52,071 nt of DNA from Rhodobacter sp. (GTDB taxonomy: Bacteria; Pseudomonadota; Alphaproteobacteria; Rhodobacterales; Rhodobacteraceae). Made by a program: the position numbers and the translations under genes. Positions 18,105-26,780 of this stretch are shown piece after piece. How positions within the stretch are numbered: the first letter of the stretch is position 1; every line of letters begins with the position of its first letter. The notes beneath the pieces are model-generated. The model did no database searches. It was not told where the DNA came from and saw only the letters and a program-made list of their open reading frames with translations. The stretch spans positions 1 to 52,071 of the forward strand of contig JADJAB010000022.1 in NCBI GenBank assembly GCA_016704435.1, read 5' to 3'.

Positions 18105-18341
18105 TCCTTCATTCCTTCCTTTGCTTTCGGCGCTTTGCGCTAAGCCTTTTCTGCCGCATCTGCGGCTGTTCCAGCGTTCTGGCCGTTGCCGCCCGGATCA
18201 CCGGCGGCGCCACCCCTTCATGGGATGCACCGTCACGATTGCGCGGCTGGGGTTACCAAAATCTGAAAGCCTGTCGGCTGTCGCGGCGACTTTTCCAGCG
18301 CATTTGATGCGAACCTGCGCGCATTTTCCCGGTCCGCAAGG
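18105..18341 (-). promoter_or_regulatory. Flagellin upstream region, probable promoter and long 5' UTR
   Basis: A 237-base gap precedes the flagellin ATG. Near the ATG is a strong ribosome site (AAGGAAGG). GCGCAAAGCGC and CCGCAGATGCGG are small palindromes on the - strand that could fold in the leader. I could not identify a convincing sigma-28, sigma-54 or CtrA element. FlbT, known in Caulobacter to bind flagellin 5' UTRs, is encoded downstream. Confidence 0.4.
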
Positions 18342-18668
18342 TCATACCCGGCGCGAGGGCCCTTGCGCCGGAAGCCCGACCTGATCGCGCCGGCCGCCTG
18401 AATCATAGGTCGAGAATCGTCCTTGCGCGGTCAGTTCCCGGGCACGCAGGCGGGCCGCTTTGACGCCTTTCACGGCCGCCGCTATCATCCTTTCGTTGCG
18501 TTCTGCCTTGCGTTTCAGCCGTTCGGCCAGGGCGCGATCGCAACTGCTGATGTTGGCCAGCGCCTGTTCGGCCTGCTCGGACAACTCTGCCAGACGGGGA
18601 AGGTTCCCAGCACGCAGGGCGGCATGGGTTTCATCTAGGATTGTCTCTATTCCGCCGAAATCAGGCAT
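18342..18668 (-). CDS. FlgN-like flagellar chaperone (putative)
   Basis: The product is 108 residues, with a helical first 85 residues (ETILDETHAALRAGNLPRLA; KRKAERNERMIAAAVKGV) and a short basic tail (RFSTYDSGGRR). Size, helix-rich pattern and coupling to the rod-binding FlgJ-like gene (8-base overlap) fit the FlgN-type chaperone for hook-junction proteins FlgK and FlgL. Similarity to FlgN is weak at the level I can judge. Confidence 0.6.
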   Translation of the reverse strand: MPDFGGIETILDETHAALRAGNLPRLAELSEQAEQALANISSCDRALAERLKRKAERNERMIAAAVKGVKAARLRARELTAQGRFSTYDSGGRRDQVGLPAQGPSRRV

Positions 18669-18951
18669 CCGTCGCCCCTCCTCCCATGGCGCGGAACAGG
18701 GATTCGGCCAGACCGATTCCGCCGCGATCCACCATCAGCCGCGCTTCTTCCTGACGCAGGAACGAGGCAAACTGTTCTTCTCCGGCGCCGCCACCGAAGG
18801 CAGACGCGGCATCCGCATCCATCCCCGCGTGGCCCAGCATTTCCGCCAGAAAGGCGGCCTCAAGCTCTCTGGCCTTGTCCATCAGCGCGGCATCGCGATC
18901 CGCGCGGGTCACGGTCAATGACGGGGGCAGGGCAGTGCGTATTGCATCCAT
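18661..18951 (-). CDS. flgJ: Rod-binding protein, FlgJ N-terminal domain only
   Basis: From the ATG at 18951 the product is 96 residues. DKARELEAAFLAEMLGHAGM and the closing helix GGIGLAESLFRAM match the rod-binding domain of FlgJ. The muramidase half found in gammaproteobacterial FlgJ is absent, as is usual in alphaproteobacteria; the transglycosylase at 4425-5114 may provide it. The frame is open far upstream (to 19749) but that part is a shadow of fliK. It is divergent from fliK with 111 bases between starts. Confidence 0.85.
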   Translation of the reverse strand: MDAIRTALPPSLTVTRADRDAALMDKARELEAAFLAEMLGHAGMDADAASAFGGGAGEEQFASFLRQEEARLMVDRGGIGLAESLFRAMGGGATDA

Positions 18952-19062
18952 TTCCGGCACTCCTTGGTCGTTCGGATTTTCCCGACTATTCGCTGGACCG
19001 GTAAAGAAGTGGTAATCCGATGCGGTCAAAACCGTGTCAGTCCCGGCAGAAGTCGCAGGCAG

Positions 19063-20937
19063 ATGACACAGGTTTCCAGTTTCCCGGCCTTCCCTTTCCC
19101 CGCTGCATCCGGCGCCGCAGGTGGTGCTGCGGCCGATTCCGGCGACGCAGAGGGCTTCATTGCCTTCCTGACGGGGATGAAGTTCGACCGCGCCGCGACG
19201 GCCTCGGCCGACGGCGCGATGGTATCTGCCTTGGCCCTGCCCGATCGTGCCCTTCCTGATCTTGCTCTGCGGGCAGTTCTTGTCGGCGTTCCGCTGGCTG
19301 AAAAGACAGACAATCCCGTCGCGACCGGTCTGGATGAGACAGAGGCGGTGACTCCTGCGGAGGAAACGCCCGACGGTGAAATGTCCGGTGCGCTTCCGCT
19401 GCCGATTTTTCAGATGCCACCCGCCCGTCCGGATGTCGGGAACAAAGAGGCGGGTGCGGACACAACGATGGCCGTTTCGGTCGCGGCGGGTTCGCCAATC
19501 GCCGGGGTCGCGCAGCCTCCGGCCTTCGCCGGCAAGGCGCAAGCGGCAGACCGGGGCGCCGAGGTGGCAGTCGTGCTGCCTTTGCCTGAAGCCCGCGATG
19601 TTGCGGGAAAGAAGGGGTCTGCGCCGACCGCCGAAGGCGGCACTGTCCCGGTATTGCCTGTCAGTTCCGCTCAAATGGACGGGGTCGGTGCGCCAGGTCG
19701 CACGGCCAGGGAAGACAGTCTCCAGGATCCGGTGGCGATCAGCGGACACAGCCGGCCCGAAGTCCCGAAAACGGCTCTGATCTCGCCAGAATCCATCTTC
19801 AGGTCAACGAAATCGCCAGCAACGGAAAGCAGGCAAGCCGAGGACTCGGAGGCATTTCCCGCGCGTGAGCGGACCGAATCGCTCGGCGCGGAACGTCCGC
19901 CGCCGATGTCGGGCAGCCCCTTGCAGACCGGCGGGCAAATCGTCATGGCGACGACTGCAAGGGCAGACCCGGCGGGCTTGACCGACTTGCTTGCAGACGA
20001 CATTCCGCGACTGGCGGTCCCTGCCGGAGGCCCGGATGGCAAACAGGCCCCGCAACCACCGCTTCGACCGGACACCGTGACCTTTCCGGCGGGCGCGGTG
20101 GCGCCTTCTGCAGCGCCCGCTGCGGCTGTGGCGTCCACCTCTGGCGGCGAGATCATGATAAGGTCGCTCTGGTCGGCCGATTCCGTTGCCCCGGCGATGG
20201 ATACCGGCGCGTCAACCGAACAGACGGCGCAGCGTGCGGGCGTATCGGCGCCCCTGGCAATACGCGTGGATGCAGGCCTGCATTCCGCTCCCGAACTGCC
20301 GTCGCCAGGCCCACAAAGGGCCGACACCACCCCTCAAGGTCTTGTTCCGCCCGAACAGCCAAAGACCGCCGGCGCAGGCCTTCCGGCGCCTCGGCCGGAG
20401 GTCGAAAGGCAGCTGCCCGCGCGCCCGGTTTTGCTGGCGGCCACGATGGACGCGGCCGTCGGCAGCCTGTCGCCGGTCCATGCTCCGCTGGCACATCGGG
20501 TCGAAGCTGGCGCTCCGCCGCCCGCGCCCACCCCCGTGCTGCCGGTTCCGTTGCAGATCGTCCAGGCGGCGGTCGATGTCGGCTCGGGCGTGACCGAAGT
20601 GCGGATGTCGCCTGAGGAACTGGGCCTGGTCCGGCTGGAGGTGCGCAGCGACGGCGACCGGCTGGTGATGAACGTCTCGGCCGAACGCCAGGACACGCTG
20701 GACCTGTTGCGCCGCCACGCCGACCAACTGGCTGCCGAGTTGCGCAATGCCGGGCATCAGGGCCTGGACCTCAGCTTCAGCCGCTGGTCGGGCAGAGACG
20801 CCGGCCCGGAAACCGGGGGCCAACCCCAGGAGCCACCCACGAACGGCCCCGAGCAGAGCAAGACCGCAGCGGCTGCGGCCGAGCCGGCGGCCTTGCGGCC
20901 ACACATCCCCTCGACCGGTCTTTACCTTCGTATCTGA
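19063..20937 (+). CDS. fliK: Flagellar hook-length control protein FliK
   Basis: From ATG 19063 (MTQVSSFPAF) the product is 624 residues. Most of it is low-complexity, Pro/Ala-rich and probably unfolded, as needed for a molecular ruler. The C-terminal domain (about residues 500-580) contains EVRMSPEELGLVRLEVRSDG and LDLLRRHADQLAAELRNAG, the conserved FliK switch domain that acts on FlhB. A longer start at 18964 is possible but lacks support. flgD starts 7 bases after the stop codon. Confidence 0.9.
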   Translation: MTQVSSFPAFPFPAASGAAGGAAADSGDAEGFIAFLTGMKFDRAATASADGAMVSALALPDRALPDLALRAVLVGVPLAEKTDNPVATGLDETEAVTPAEETPDGEMSGALPLPIFQMPPARPDVGNKEAGADTTMAVSVAAGSPIAGVAQPPAFAGKAQAADRGAEVAVVLPLPEARDVAGKKGSAPTAEGGTVPVLPVSSAQMDGVGAPGRTAREDSLQDPVAISGHSRPEVPKTALISPESIFRSTKSPATESRQAEDSEAFPARERTESLGAERPPPMSGSPLQTGGQIVMATTARADPAGLTDLLADDIPRLAVPAGGPDGKQAPQPPLRPDTVTFPAGAVAPSAAPAAAVASTSGGEIMIRSLWSADSVAPAMDTGASTEQTAQRAGVSAPLAIRVDAGLHSAPELPSPGPQRADTTPQGLVPPEQPKTAGAGLPAPRPEVERQLPARPVLLAATMDAAVGSLSPVHAPLAHRVEAGAPPPAPTPVLPVPLQIVQAAVDVGSGVTEVRMSPEELGLVRLEVRSDGDRLVMNVSAERQDTLDLLRRHADQLAAELRNAGHQGLDLSFSRWSGRDAGPETGGQPQEPPTNGPEQSKTAAAAAEPAALRPHIPSTGLYLRI

Positions 20938-20944
20938 GGACATC

Positions 20945-21610
20945 ATGGACGTCACAGCCACTTCTTCCGCCACTTCCAGCTACGGTTCGACCGGGTCTGC
21001 CTCGGCACCCGGCGCAATCAGTTCGGACTTCAACACCTTTCTCAGGATGCTCACGGTCCAGATGCAGAACCAGGACCCGCTGAACCCGATCGAATCGGCC
21101 GATTACGCGGTTCAGCTGGCCACGTTTTCCGGCGTCGAGCAGCAAGTCCGCACCAACCAGCTTCTGGATGCGATGGCGATGCAGTTCTCGCTGGTCGGCA
21201 TGTCGCAACTGGCCGGCTGGGTCGGGCAAGAGGCGCGGGCCGCAGCGCCCGTCTGGTATTCCGGCGCGCCGGTGACCCTTTCGCCCAATCCGGTGGCGAA
21301 CGCGGACCGCGCCGTTCTGGTGGTCAGGGATGCCGCGGGCAACACGGTTTCGCGCGAAGACCTTCCGATGTCGTCCGAGCCCTACCTCTGGCTGGGTGGC
21401 GATGCCCTGGGCGACCCGCTGCCCGACGGCAGGTATTCGCTGTCGCTGGAAAGCTGGCGCGACGAAGAGGTGATCCAGGAAGACCCCGTGGAATACTATG
21501 GCCGGGTGATCGAGGCGCGCGGTGGCGCAGGTGGCGTTCGCCTGGTCTTCGAAGGCGGAATCGAGGTTGCCGCGACCGAAATCACCGCCCTGCGGGCGCC
21601 GCCGGGCTGA
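20945..21610 (+). CDS. flgD: Flagellar hook-cap (scaffold) protein FlgD
   Basis: The product is 221 residues, starting at ATG 20945 after GAGGA. It contains FNTFLRMLTVQMQNQDPLNP, the FlgD signature, and further ESADYAVQLATFSGVEQQV, followed by the Ig-like/tudor region with SPNPVANADRAVLVVRDAAG. FlgD caps the growing hook. The hook protein gene itself, flgE, lies at 44573-45880. The gene ends 2 bases before the convergent ubiB, where the flagellar cluster is interrupted. Confidence 0.96.
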   Translation: MDVTATSSATSSYGSTGSASAPGAISSDFNTFLRMLTVQMQNQDPLNPIESADYAVQLATFSGVEQQVRTNQLLDAMAMQFSLVGMSQLAGWVGQEARAAAPVWYSGAPVTLSPNPVANADRAVLVVRDAAGNTVSREDLPMSSEPYLWLGGDALGDPLPDGRYSLSLESWRDEEVIQEDPVEYYGRVIEARGGAGGVRLVFEGGIEVAATEITALRAPPG

Positions 21611-21612
21611 GG

Positions 21613-23145
21613 CTAGAGCCAAAGACCCAGCAAATAGCCGCAGCCCAGCGCCAGCACGACGGCGGGCAGGGGCCACCATCGGCGAGAGATTGAGCGCGCG
21701 GGCTTTTGCGGGGAGGCAGGATTGCCGGCCCGGATCAGCTGCGATTCGACCAGTGCAGGCAGTTTCGGCCCGAACCGGGCCAGAACCCGCGCCGTCAGTG
21801 CAAGATCACGCAACACGGCCTGCGGGCCCAGGTGCTTGCGGACATAGCCTTCGACCACCGGGCGGGCGACCTGCCAGATGTTGATATGCGGGTCCAGCCC
21901 GCGGGCCACACCTTCCACCACCACCATCGTGCGCTGCAACAGGATCAGCTCGGTCCGGGTTTCCATGCCGAACCGCTCGGTCACTTCGAACAGATAGGAC
22001 AAGAGCCGCGCCATCGAGATTCTGCTGGCATCCATGCCGAAGATCGGCTCTCCGACGGCGCGCAGGGCGCGGGCGAATTCGTCAATGTCGCGGTCGGGCG
22101 GCACATAGCCGGCCTCGAAATGCACTTCGGCAACGCGGCGATAGTCCTTGCGGATGAAGCCCATGAGGATCTCGGCATAGACCCGTCGGGTGTATTCGTC
22201 GATCCGGCCCATGATCCCGAAGTCATAGGCGATCAGGTCGCCCTTCGGCGTAACCTTGAGGTTGCCCTGATGCATGTCGGCGTGAAAGAAGCCGTCGCGC
22301 AGGGCATGGCTCAGGAACAGCGTCAGCACCCGCGCGGCGACGGCGGGGCGGTTCACCCCGACGGCGTCCATGGCGGCGGTTTCATTCAGGCCGATCCCTT
22401 CGGCCCAGCCGATCGTCATCACCGTGCGGCCCGACAGGTGCCAGAACGGCCGGGGCACGATCAGCCCTTCGTCCTTTGCGGTGTTGTCGCCGAATTCCGA
22501 CGCGGCCGAGCATTCCAGACGCAGGTCCAGTTCTCCCATGACCACGCCTTCGAAATGGGCGATCACGTCCATCGGGCGCAGGCGGCGGGAAAACGGCGCC
22601 AGGATCTCGATCCACCTTGCGGCCAGGTAGAAGGCGTTTAGGTCCTTGCGGAAGGCGCGCTCGATATTCGGGCGCAGCACCTTTACCGCCACATCCTCAC
22701 CGGTTTCCGCCACTCGCGCCTTGTGGACCTGAGCAATCGAGGCGGCCGCAACAGGCTCTGAGAACGCGGAAAACACCTCGTCCACCGGGACCGCCAGTTC
22801 GGCCTCGATCATGGCCTTGGCGACAGCGGTCGGAAACGGGGGCAGCTTGTCCTGAAGGTATTTCAGTTGCGTCGCCAACTCGTCGCCAACGATATCCGGG
22901 CGGGTCGACAGCACCTGGCCGAACTTGATGTAGGCCGGACCGAGGGCCGTCAGCGCGCGGGTCAGCGGCGGCAAGGCGGGATCGCCGCGCAGGCCGATCC
23001 ACTTGAACGGCCAGCCAAGAACGCGCGCTGCCGCCCGGATGCGCGGCGGGGCGCGGAACGCCTCCAGGACCTGCACGATGGCGCCGGTCCGCTCCAGCGT
23101 GGCCAGAGTGCGGATCAGCCGCCAGATGTTGTGGGGCCCGCGCAC
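21613..23145 (-). CDS. ubiB: Ubiquinone biosynthesis kinase-like protein UbiB
   Basis: The product is 510 residues, starting at GTG directly after the ubiE TAG. ABC1/ADCK-family motifs are in order: the KxGQ motif (YIKFGQVLSTRPDI), AAASIAQVHKARV, the nucleotide-binding loop HADMHQGNLKVTPKGD, and YDFGIMGRID. A C-terminal membrane tail (WWPLPAVVLALGCGYLLGLW) anchors it. UbiB is an atypical kinase/ATPase required for aerobic ubiquinone synthesis. Pairing with ubiE is the common alphaproteobacterial arrangement. Confidence 0.96.
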   Translation of the reverse strand: MRGPHNIWRLIRTLATLERTGAIVQVLEAFRAPPRIRAAARVLGWPFKWIGLRGDPALPPLTRALTALGPAYIKFGQVLSTRPDIVGDELATQLKYLQDKLPPFPTAVAKAMIEAELAVPVDEVFSAFSEPVAAASIAQVHKARVAETGEDVAVKVLRPNIERAFRKDLNAFYLAARWIEILAPFSRRLRPMDVIAHFEGVVMGELDLRLECSAASEFGDNTAKDEGLIVPRPFWHLSGRTVMTIGWAEGIGLNETAAMDAVGVNRPAVAARVLTLFLSHALRDGFFHADMHQGNLKVTPKGDLIAYDFGIMGRIDEYTRRVYAEILMGFIRKDYRRVAEVHFEAGYVPPDRDIDEFARALRAVGEPIFGMDASRISMARLLSYLFEVTERFGMETRTELILLQRTMVVVEGVARGLDPHINIWQVARPVVEGYVRKHLGPQAVLRDLALTARVLARFGPKLPALVESQLIRAGNPASPQKPARSISRRWWPLPAVVLALGCGYLLGLWL

Positions 23146-23925
23146 CTAGATCTTCCAGCCGGAATGCAGCGCCACGACGCCCATCGTCAGGTTGCGGTAC
23201 TTCACCTGCCCGAAGCCGGCGGCCCGGATCATGCCAGCAAAACTCTCCTGATCGGGGAACTTGCGGATCGATTCGACCAGATACTGATAGCTGTCACGGT
23301 CGCCCGCCACGATCTGGCCCATCGCCGGAATGATGTTGAAAGAATACAGATCGTAGACCTTCTGCATCAGGTCGTTCGGGATCTGGCTGAACTCCAGAAC
23401 CATGAGCCGCCCGCCGGGGCGCAGCACGCGGTATGCCTCGGCCAGCGCATCGGGAATGCGGGTGACGTTCCTTATGCCGAAGCTGATGGTGTAGACGTCG
23501 AAGGAATTGCTTTCGAAAGGCAGGGCCATCGCGTCGCCCACCACCCAGTCAAGCCGATCCGCCGTCTTTTCGGCTTCGGCCCGCTTGCGGCCTTCTATCA
23601 GCATCGGCTCGGTCAGGTCGCAGACGACGGCCGCGGCACCCGGAGCCCGTTTCAGGAACCGGAAGGCCACGTCGCCGGTGCCGCCTGCCACATCCAGCAG
23701 GCGCTGGCCGGGGCGCGGCGCCAGCCAGTCCATCATCGCGTCCTTCCACAGCCGATGGACCCCGCCCGACATCAGGTCGTTCATCACGTCGTATTTGCTG
23801 GCCACGCGCGAGAAGACGCCATGCACCATCCCGGCCTTCTCGGCCTCGGGCACTTCGCGATAGCCGAAGTGGGTGGTCTTGTCCTCGCTGCCGGTCATGT
23901 CCAGCCTTTGCCCGAAAATTGCCAT
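23146..23925 (-). CDS. ubiE: Ubiquinone/menaquinone C-methyltransferase UbiE
   Basis: The product is 259 residues. The SAM-binding motif is LLDVAGGTGDVAFRFL; UbiE signatures include YDVMNDLMSGGVHRLWKD and ISFGIRNVTRIPDALAEAYR, with LRPGGRLMVLEFSQ following. It methylates the demethoxy-benzoquinone ring with SAM. It is the first gene of the ubiE-ubiB unit, divergent from the 24012 gene with 86 bases between. Confidence 0.97.
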   Translation of the reverse strand: MAIFGQRLDMTGSEDKTTHFGYREVPEAEKAGMVHGVFSRVASKYDVMNDLMSGGVHRLWKDAMMDWLAPRPGQRLLDVAGGTGDVAFRFLKRAPGAAAVVCDLTEPMLIEGRKRAEAEKTADRLDWVVGDAMALPFESNSFDVYTISFGIRNVTRIPDALAEAYRVLRPGGRLMVLEFSQIPNDLMQKVYDLYSFNIIPAMGQIVAGDRDSYQYLVESIRKFPDQESFAGMIRAAGFGQVKYRNLTMGVVALHSGWKI

Positions 23926-24011
23926 TCGCCGGGGATATAGCGCCGCTTGAGGCGCAAGGGAAACCGCATTCTGACGCAGCGCGCTGTCATAGAAGGGGCA
24001 AAAGAGCAGAC

Positions 24012-24599
24012 ATGCAGGCCGAGATCGAGACCTATTTCACCACGCTTGGCTGGATCATCAGTGGTGCAGTGGCCCTGTTCTTCTTGCGAATCATCCTGTC
24101 GATTGCCCTCAGAAAACGCCTGGCGCCCGGCTTGGTGCCGGAGATCGACGAAGTTCACCGCCCGGAGTCCCTGACGCGTTTCGTGTCGCTGATCGGTCAT
24201 CGCGCGGTCGTTCGCGAAACGCTGGGCACGCACCACCTGCGGGCCACTTTCGGGCTGAAGTTGGTGTTCTGGGGCGTGTCGGCACTTTTGGTCTATGTCA
24301 TCGCCCAGATGAATGCGTCGGCCATTGGCATTGAAACGCTATTGCTTGGGTTTGTCGTCTATCTGGCCATTCACACCACGCTTTACGAAATCAGCTATGA
24401 TCGCGACTCCATCACCCTGCCGCGCTGGTGGTTCGGCCGCACTACCCGCAAATGGCGCGATCTTGATGCGACCGTTGACCGGATGGGCTGGTATCTGGAC
24501 TTTCATTTCCGCGACGGCACGGTCATTCAGGCGCACAAGTATGTTGTGGGTTACGCAGGCTTGCGTGAAACTGCCCGCAAGTCGCTGCGCGAGGTGTGA
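24012..24599 (+). CDS. Small membrane protein, unknown function
   Basis: From ATG 24012 the product is 195 residues. Three hydrophobic segments are visible (about residues 12-30, 78-95 and 100-118), followed by a soluble C-terminal part (about 125-195) with ISYDRDSITLPRWWFGRT and RDLDATVDRMGWYLDFHFRD that looks like a PH-like beta domain. I do not recognise the family. mutM starts immediately after its TGA, so they are likely cotranscribed. Confidence 0.75.
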   Translation: MQAEIETYFTTLGWIISGAVALFFLRIILSIALRKRLAPGLVPEIDEVHRPESLTRFVSLIGHRAVVRETLGTHHLRATFGLKLVFWGVSALLVYVIAQMNASAIGIETLLLGFVVYLAIHTTLYEISYDRDSITLPRWWFGRTTRKWRDLDATVDRMGWYLDFHFRDGTVIQAHKYVVGYAGLRETARKSLREV

Positions 24600-25451
24600 A
24601 TGCCCGAACTGCCCGAGGTGGAGACTGTCCGCCGCGGTCTTCTGCCGGTGGTGGAGGGCCGCGTAATCGCCCATGCGCAAGTGAACCGCCCCGATCTGCG
24701 CTGGCCCTTGCCCGAACGCATGGCCGAACGGCTGACCGGGCAGCGCGTGCTGGCCCTGCGGCGGCGGTCGAAGTATCTGCTGGCCGATCTGTCCTCGGGC
24801 GAAAGCCTGCTCGTTCATCTGGGCATGTCGGGGCGGATGCTGGTTTCCGGCGTGATGCTGGGGGAATTCCACCACGATCACCCGGCGCCGCAAAAGCATG
24901 ACCATGTCGTCCTGACCATGGACAACGGTGCCCGCGTCACCTTCAATGACGCCCGCCGGTTCGGCGCCATGGATCTGGTCGAAACTGCCGGTGCAGAGAC
25001 GCATCCGCTGCTGTCGGCCCTGGGCCCGGAACCCCTGGGCAACGCCTTCGACGACGCCTACCTGACCGCCGCGCTGAAGGGCCGGCGCACACCGATCAAG
25101 TCGGCGCTGCTGGATCAGCACCTCGTTGCGGGCCTCGGCAACATCTATGTCTGCGAGGTCCTGTTTCGCGCCGGCATCTCGCCCCGCCAGCTTGCCGGTG
25201 AGCTTCCGGCAAGACGCGCCGCGAGCCTTGTGCCGATCATCCGCGAGGTGCTGGCCGAGGCCATAGAGGCAGGCGGGTCATCCTTGCGCGACCACCGCCA
25301 GGCAAACGGCGAGCTGGGCTACTTCCAGCACGCCTTCCGGGTCTATGACCGCGAGGGCCAGCCCTGCAGCGCCCCCGGCTGCACCGGCACCATCGCCCGC
25401 ATCGTGCAATCGGGCCGCTCCACCTTCTTCTGTCCCGGATGTCAGCGATGA
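24600..25451 (+). CDS. mutM: Formamidopyrimidine-DNA glycosylase MutM/Fpg
   Basis: The product is 283 residues, standard length. It starts PELPEVETVRRGL, where Pro2 and Glu3 are catalytic. RRRSKYLLADL holds the conserved Lys; GLGNIYVCEVLF is the helix-two-turn-helix. The C-terminal zinc finger is CSAPGC...CPGC (CX4C and CX2C). It removes 8-oxoguanine and formamidopyrimidines. It starts without gap after the preceding gene. Confidence 0.98.
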   Translation: MPELPEVETVRRGLLPVVEGRVIAHAQVNRPDLRWPLPERMAERLTGQRVLALRRRSKYLLADLSSGESLLVHLGMSGRMLVSGVMLGEFHHDHPAPQKHDHVVLTMDNGARVTFNDARRFGAMDLVETAGAETHPLLSALGPEPLGNAFDDAYLTAALKGRRTPIKSALLDQHLVAGLGNIYVCEVLFRAGISPRQLAGELPARRAASLVPIIREVLAEAIEAGGSSLRDHRQANGELGYFQHAFRVYDREGQPCSAPGCTGTIARIVQSGRSTFFCPGCQR

Positions 25452-25511
25452 CTTGCCTTCTGGCGCAACGCTGCTAGGAGTCCGCCGCAACTTGAAACGG
25501 CGGAGCCTGCC

Positions 25512-26288
25512 ATGGCCTACCAGACGCTGATCGTCGAGATCGAGGATTACACCGCCCTCATCCGCCTGAATCGCCCCGACGCCCTGAATGCGCTGAACAC
25601 CACGATCATGCGCGAATTGGCCGAAGCGGTGACAGCCGCAGATGCCAATGACAAGGTGCGCTGCATCGTGCTGACGGGCAGCGAAAAGGCCTTTGCCGCC
25701 GGCGCGGATGTGCGGGAAATGGCCGCGAAATCCTTTGCCGAGGTGTTTGTCGAGAACCTTTTCGGCCCGGAAACCGACGCCATCGCCCGCGTCCGCAAGC
25801 CGATGATCGCGGCCGTTTCCGGCTATTGCCTGGGCGGCGGCTGCGAGCTGGCGATGATGTGCGACTTCATCCTGGCTGCCGATACCGCCAAGTTCGGGCA
25901 GCCCGAAATCAACCTCGGCATCCCAGCCGGAATGGGCGGCACCCAGCGACTCACCCGTCTTGTCGGCAAGTCGAAGTCGATGGACATGCACCTGACGGGG
26001 CGCTTCATGGAGGCCGCCGAGGCCGAACGCTGCGGCCTGGTGTCCCGCGTCTTTCCCGCCAAGGCGCTGATCGAGGAGACGCTGAAGATCGCCGGCAAGA
26101 TCGCCGAAAAATCCATGGTCACGGCCATGCTGGTGAAGGAAGCGGTCGACCGGGCGCAGGAAACCACTCTGGCCGAGGGGTTGTTGCACGAGCGCCGGCT
26201 GTTCCACGCCGCCTTCGCAACCGAGGACCAGAAGGAAGGCATGGCCGCGTTTCTGGAGAAACGCCAGCCGCAGTTCCGCGACCGCTGA
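25512..26288 (+). CDS. Enoyl-CoA hydratase/isomerase (crotonase)
   Basis: The product is 258 residues. Oxyanion-hole segments AFAAGADVREM and SGYCLGGGCELAMMCD are intact, and the two catalytic glutamates of hydratases are in GGGCELAM and FGQPEINLGIP. It therefore probably hydrates 2-enoyl-CoA in beta-oxidation; the exact substrate is not readable from sequence. The gene lies between mutM and rpsT, an order I recall from Rhodobacterales. Just upstream is a small inverted repeat (TCCGCCG...CGGCGGA). Confidence 0.93.
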   Translation: MAYQTLIVEIEDYTALIRLNRPDALNALNTTIMRELAEAVTAADANDKVRCIVLTGSEKAFAAGADVREMAAKSFAEVFVENLFGPETDAIARVRKPMIAAVSGYCLGGGCELAMMCDFILAADTAKFGQPEINLGIPAGMGGTQRLTRLVGKSKSMDMHLTGRFMEAAEAERCGLVSRVFPAKALIEETLKIAGKIAEKSMVTAMLVKEAVDRAQETTLAEGLLHERRLFHAAFATEDQKEGMAAFLEKRQPQFRDR

Positions 26289-26439
26289 TTTTCCTGTTCC
26301 CTTTCCGTGCCGGATGGCCTATAGGCCCGGCCTACATGCGCGTGGGCCCGCTTAGGCAAGAATCATTTCCGTTCCCCGAACGGGACCTTGGGGCTTTCGT
26401 GCAGCAGACATAGAAAAGACCGCAAGGAACGATCAGCCC

Positions 26440-26712
26440 ATGGCAAACACTTCCCAGTCCAAGAAACGCGCCAAGCAATCCGAAGCACGCTTCGACATCA
26501 ACAAGGCGCGCCGCTCGCGCATCCGCACCTATCTGCGCAAGGTCGAAGAGGCGATTGCTTCGGGCGACGAGGGCGCTGCCACCGCGGCGCTGAAGAACGC
26601 GCAGCCCGAACTGGCGCGCGGTGTCACCAAGGGTGTGCTGCACAAGAACACGGTGGCGCGCAAGATGTCGCGGCTGTCGTCGCGGGTGAAGGCGCTGGCT
26701 GCCAAGGCCTGA
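26440..26712 (+). CDS. rpsT: 30S ribosomal protein S20
   Basis: The product is 90 residues: very basic, NTSQSKKRAKQSEARFDINK at the N-terminus, then helices with KNAQPELARGVTKGVLHKNT and a Lys/Ala-rich end. It binds 16S rRNA in the small subunit. AAGGAACG lies 10 bases upstream of the ATG. A strong terminator follows. Confidence 0.98.
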   Translation: MANTSQSKKRAKQSEARFDINKARRSRIRTYLRKVEEAIASGDEGAATAALKNAQPELARGVTKGVLHKNTVARKMSRLSSRVKALAAKA

Positions 26713-26738
26713 ACTTTACTGGCCGGTTCCGATCATGC

Positions 26739-26777
26739 GGGGGCGCAACCATTTCCGGTTGCGTCCCCATTGCTTTT
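26739..26777 (+). terminator. Rho-independent terminator after rpsT
   Basis: GGGGGCGCAACC and GGTTGCGTCCCC form a 12-bp stem (one G-U) with loop ATTTCC, followed by ATTGCTTTTT. It separates rpsT from the dnaA leader. Confidence 0.9.
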
Positions 26778-26780
26778 TCT

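Noticed and set aside
21706..22641. A 311-codon + frame opposite ubiB
   Set aside because: ubiB motifs on the - strand are complete; the opposite frame is a shadow without domains.
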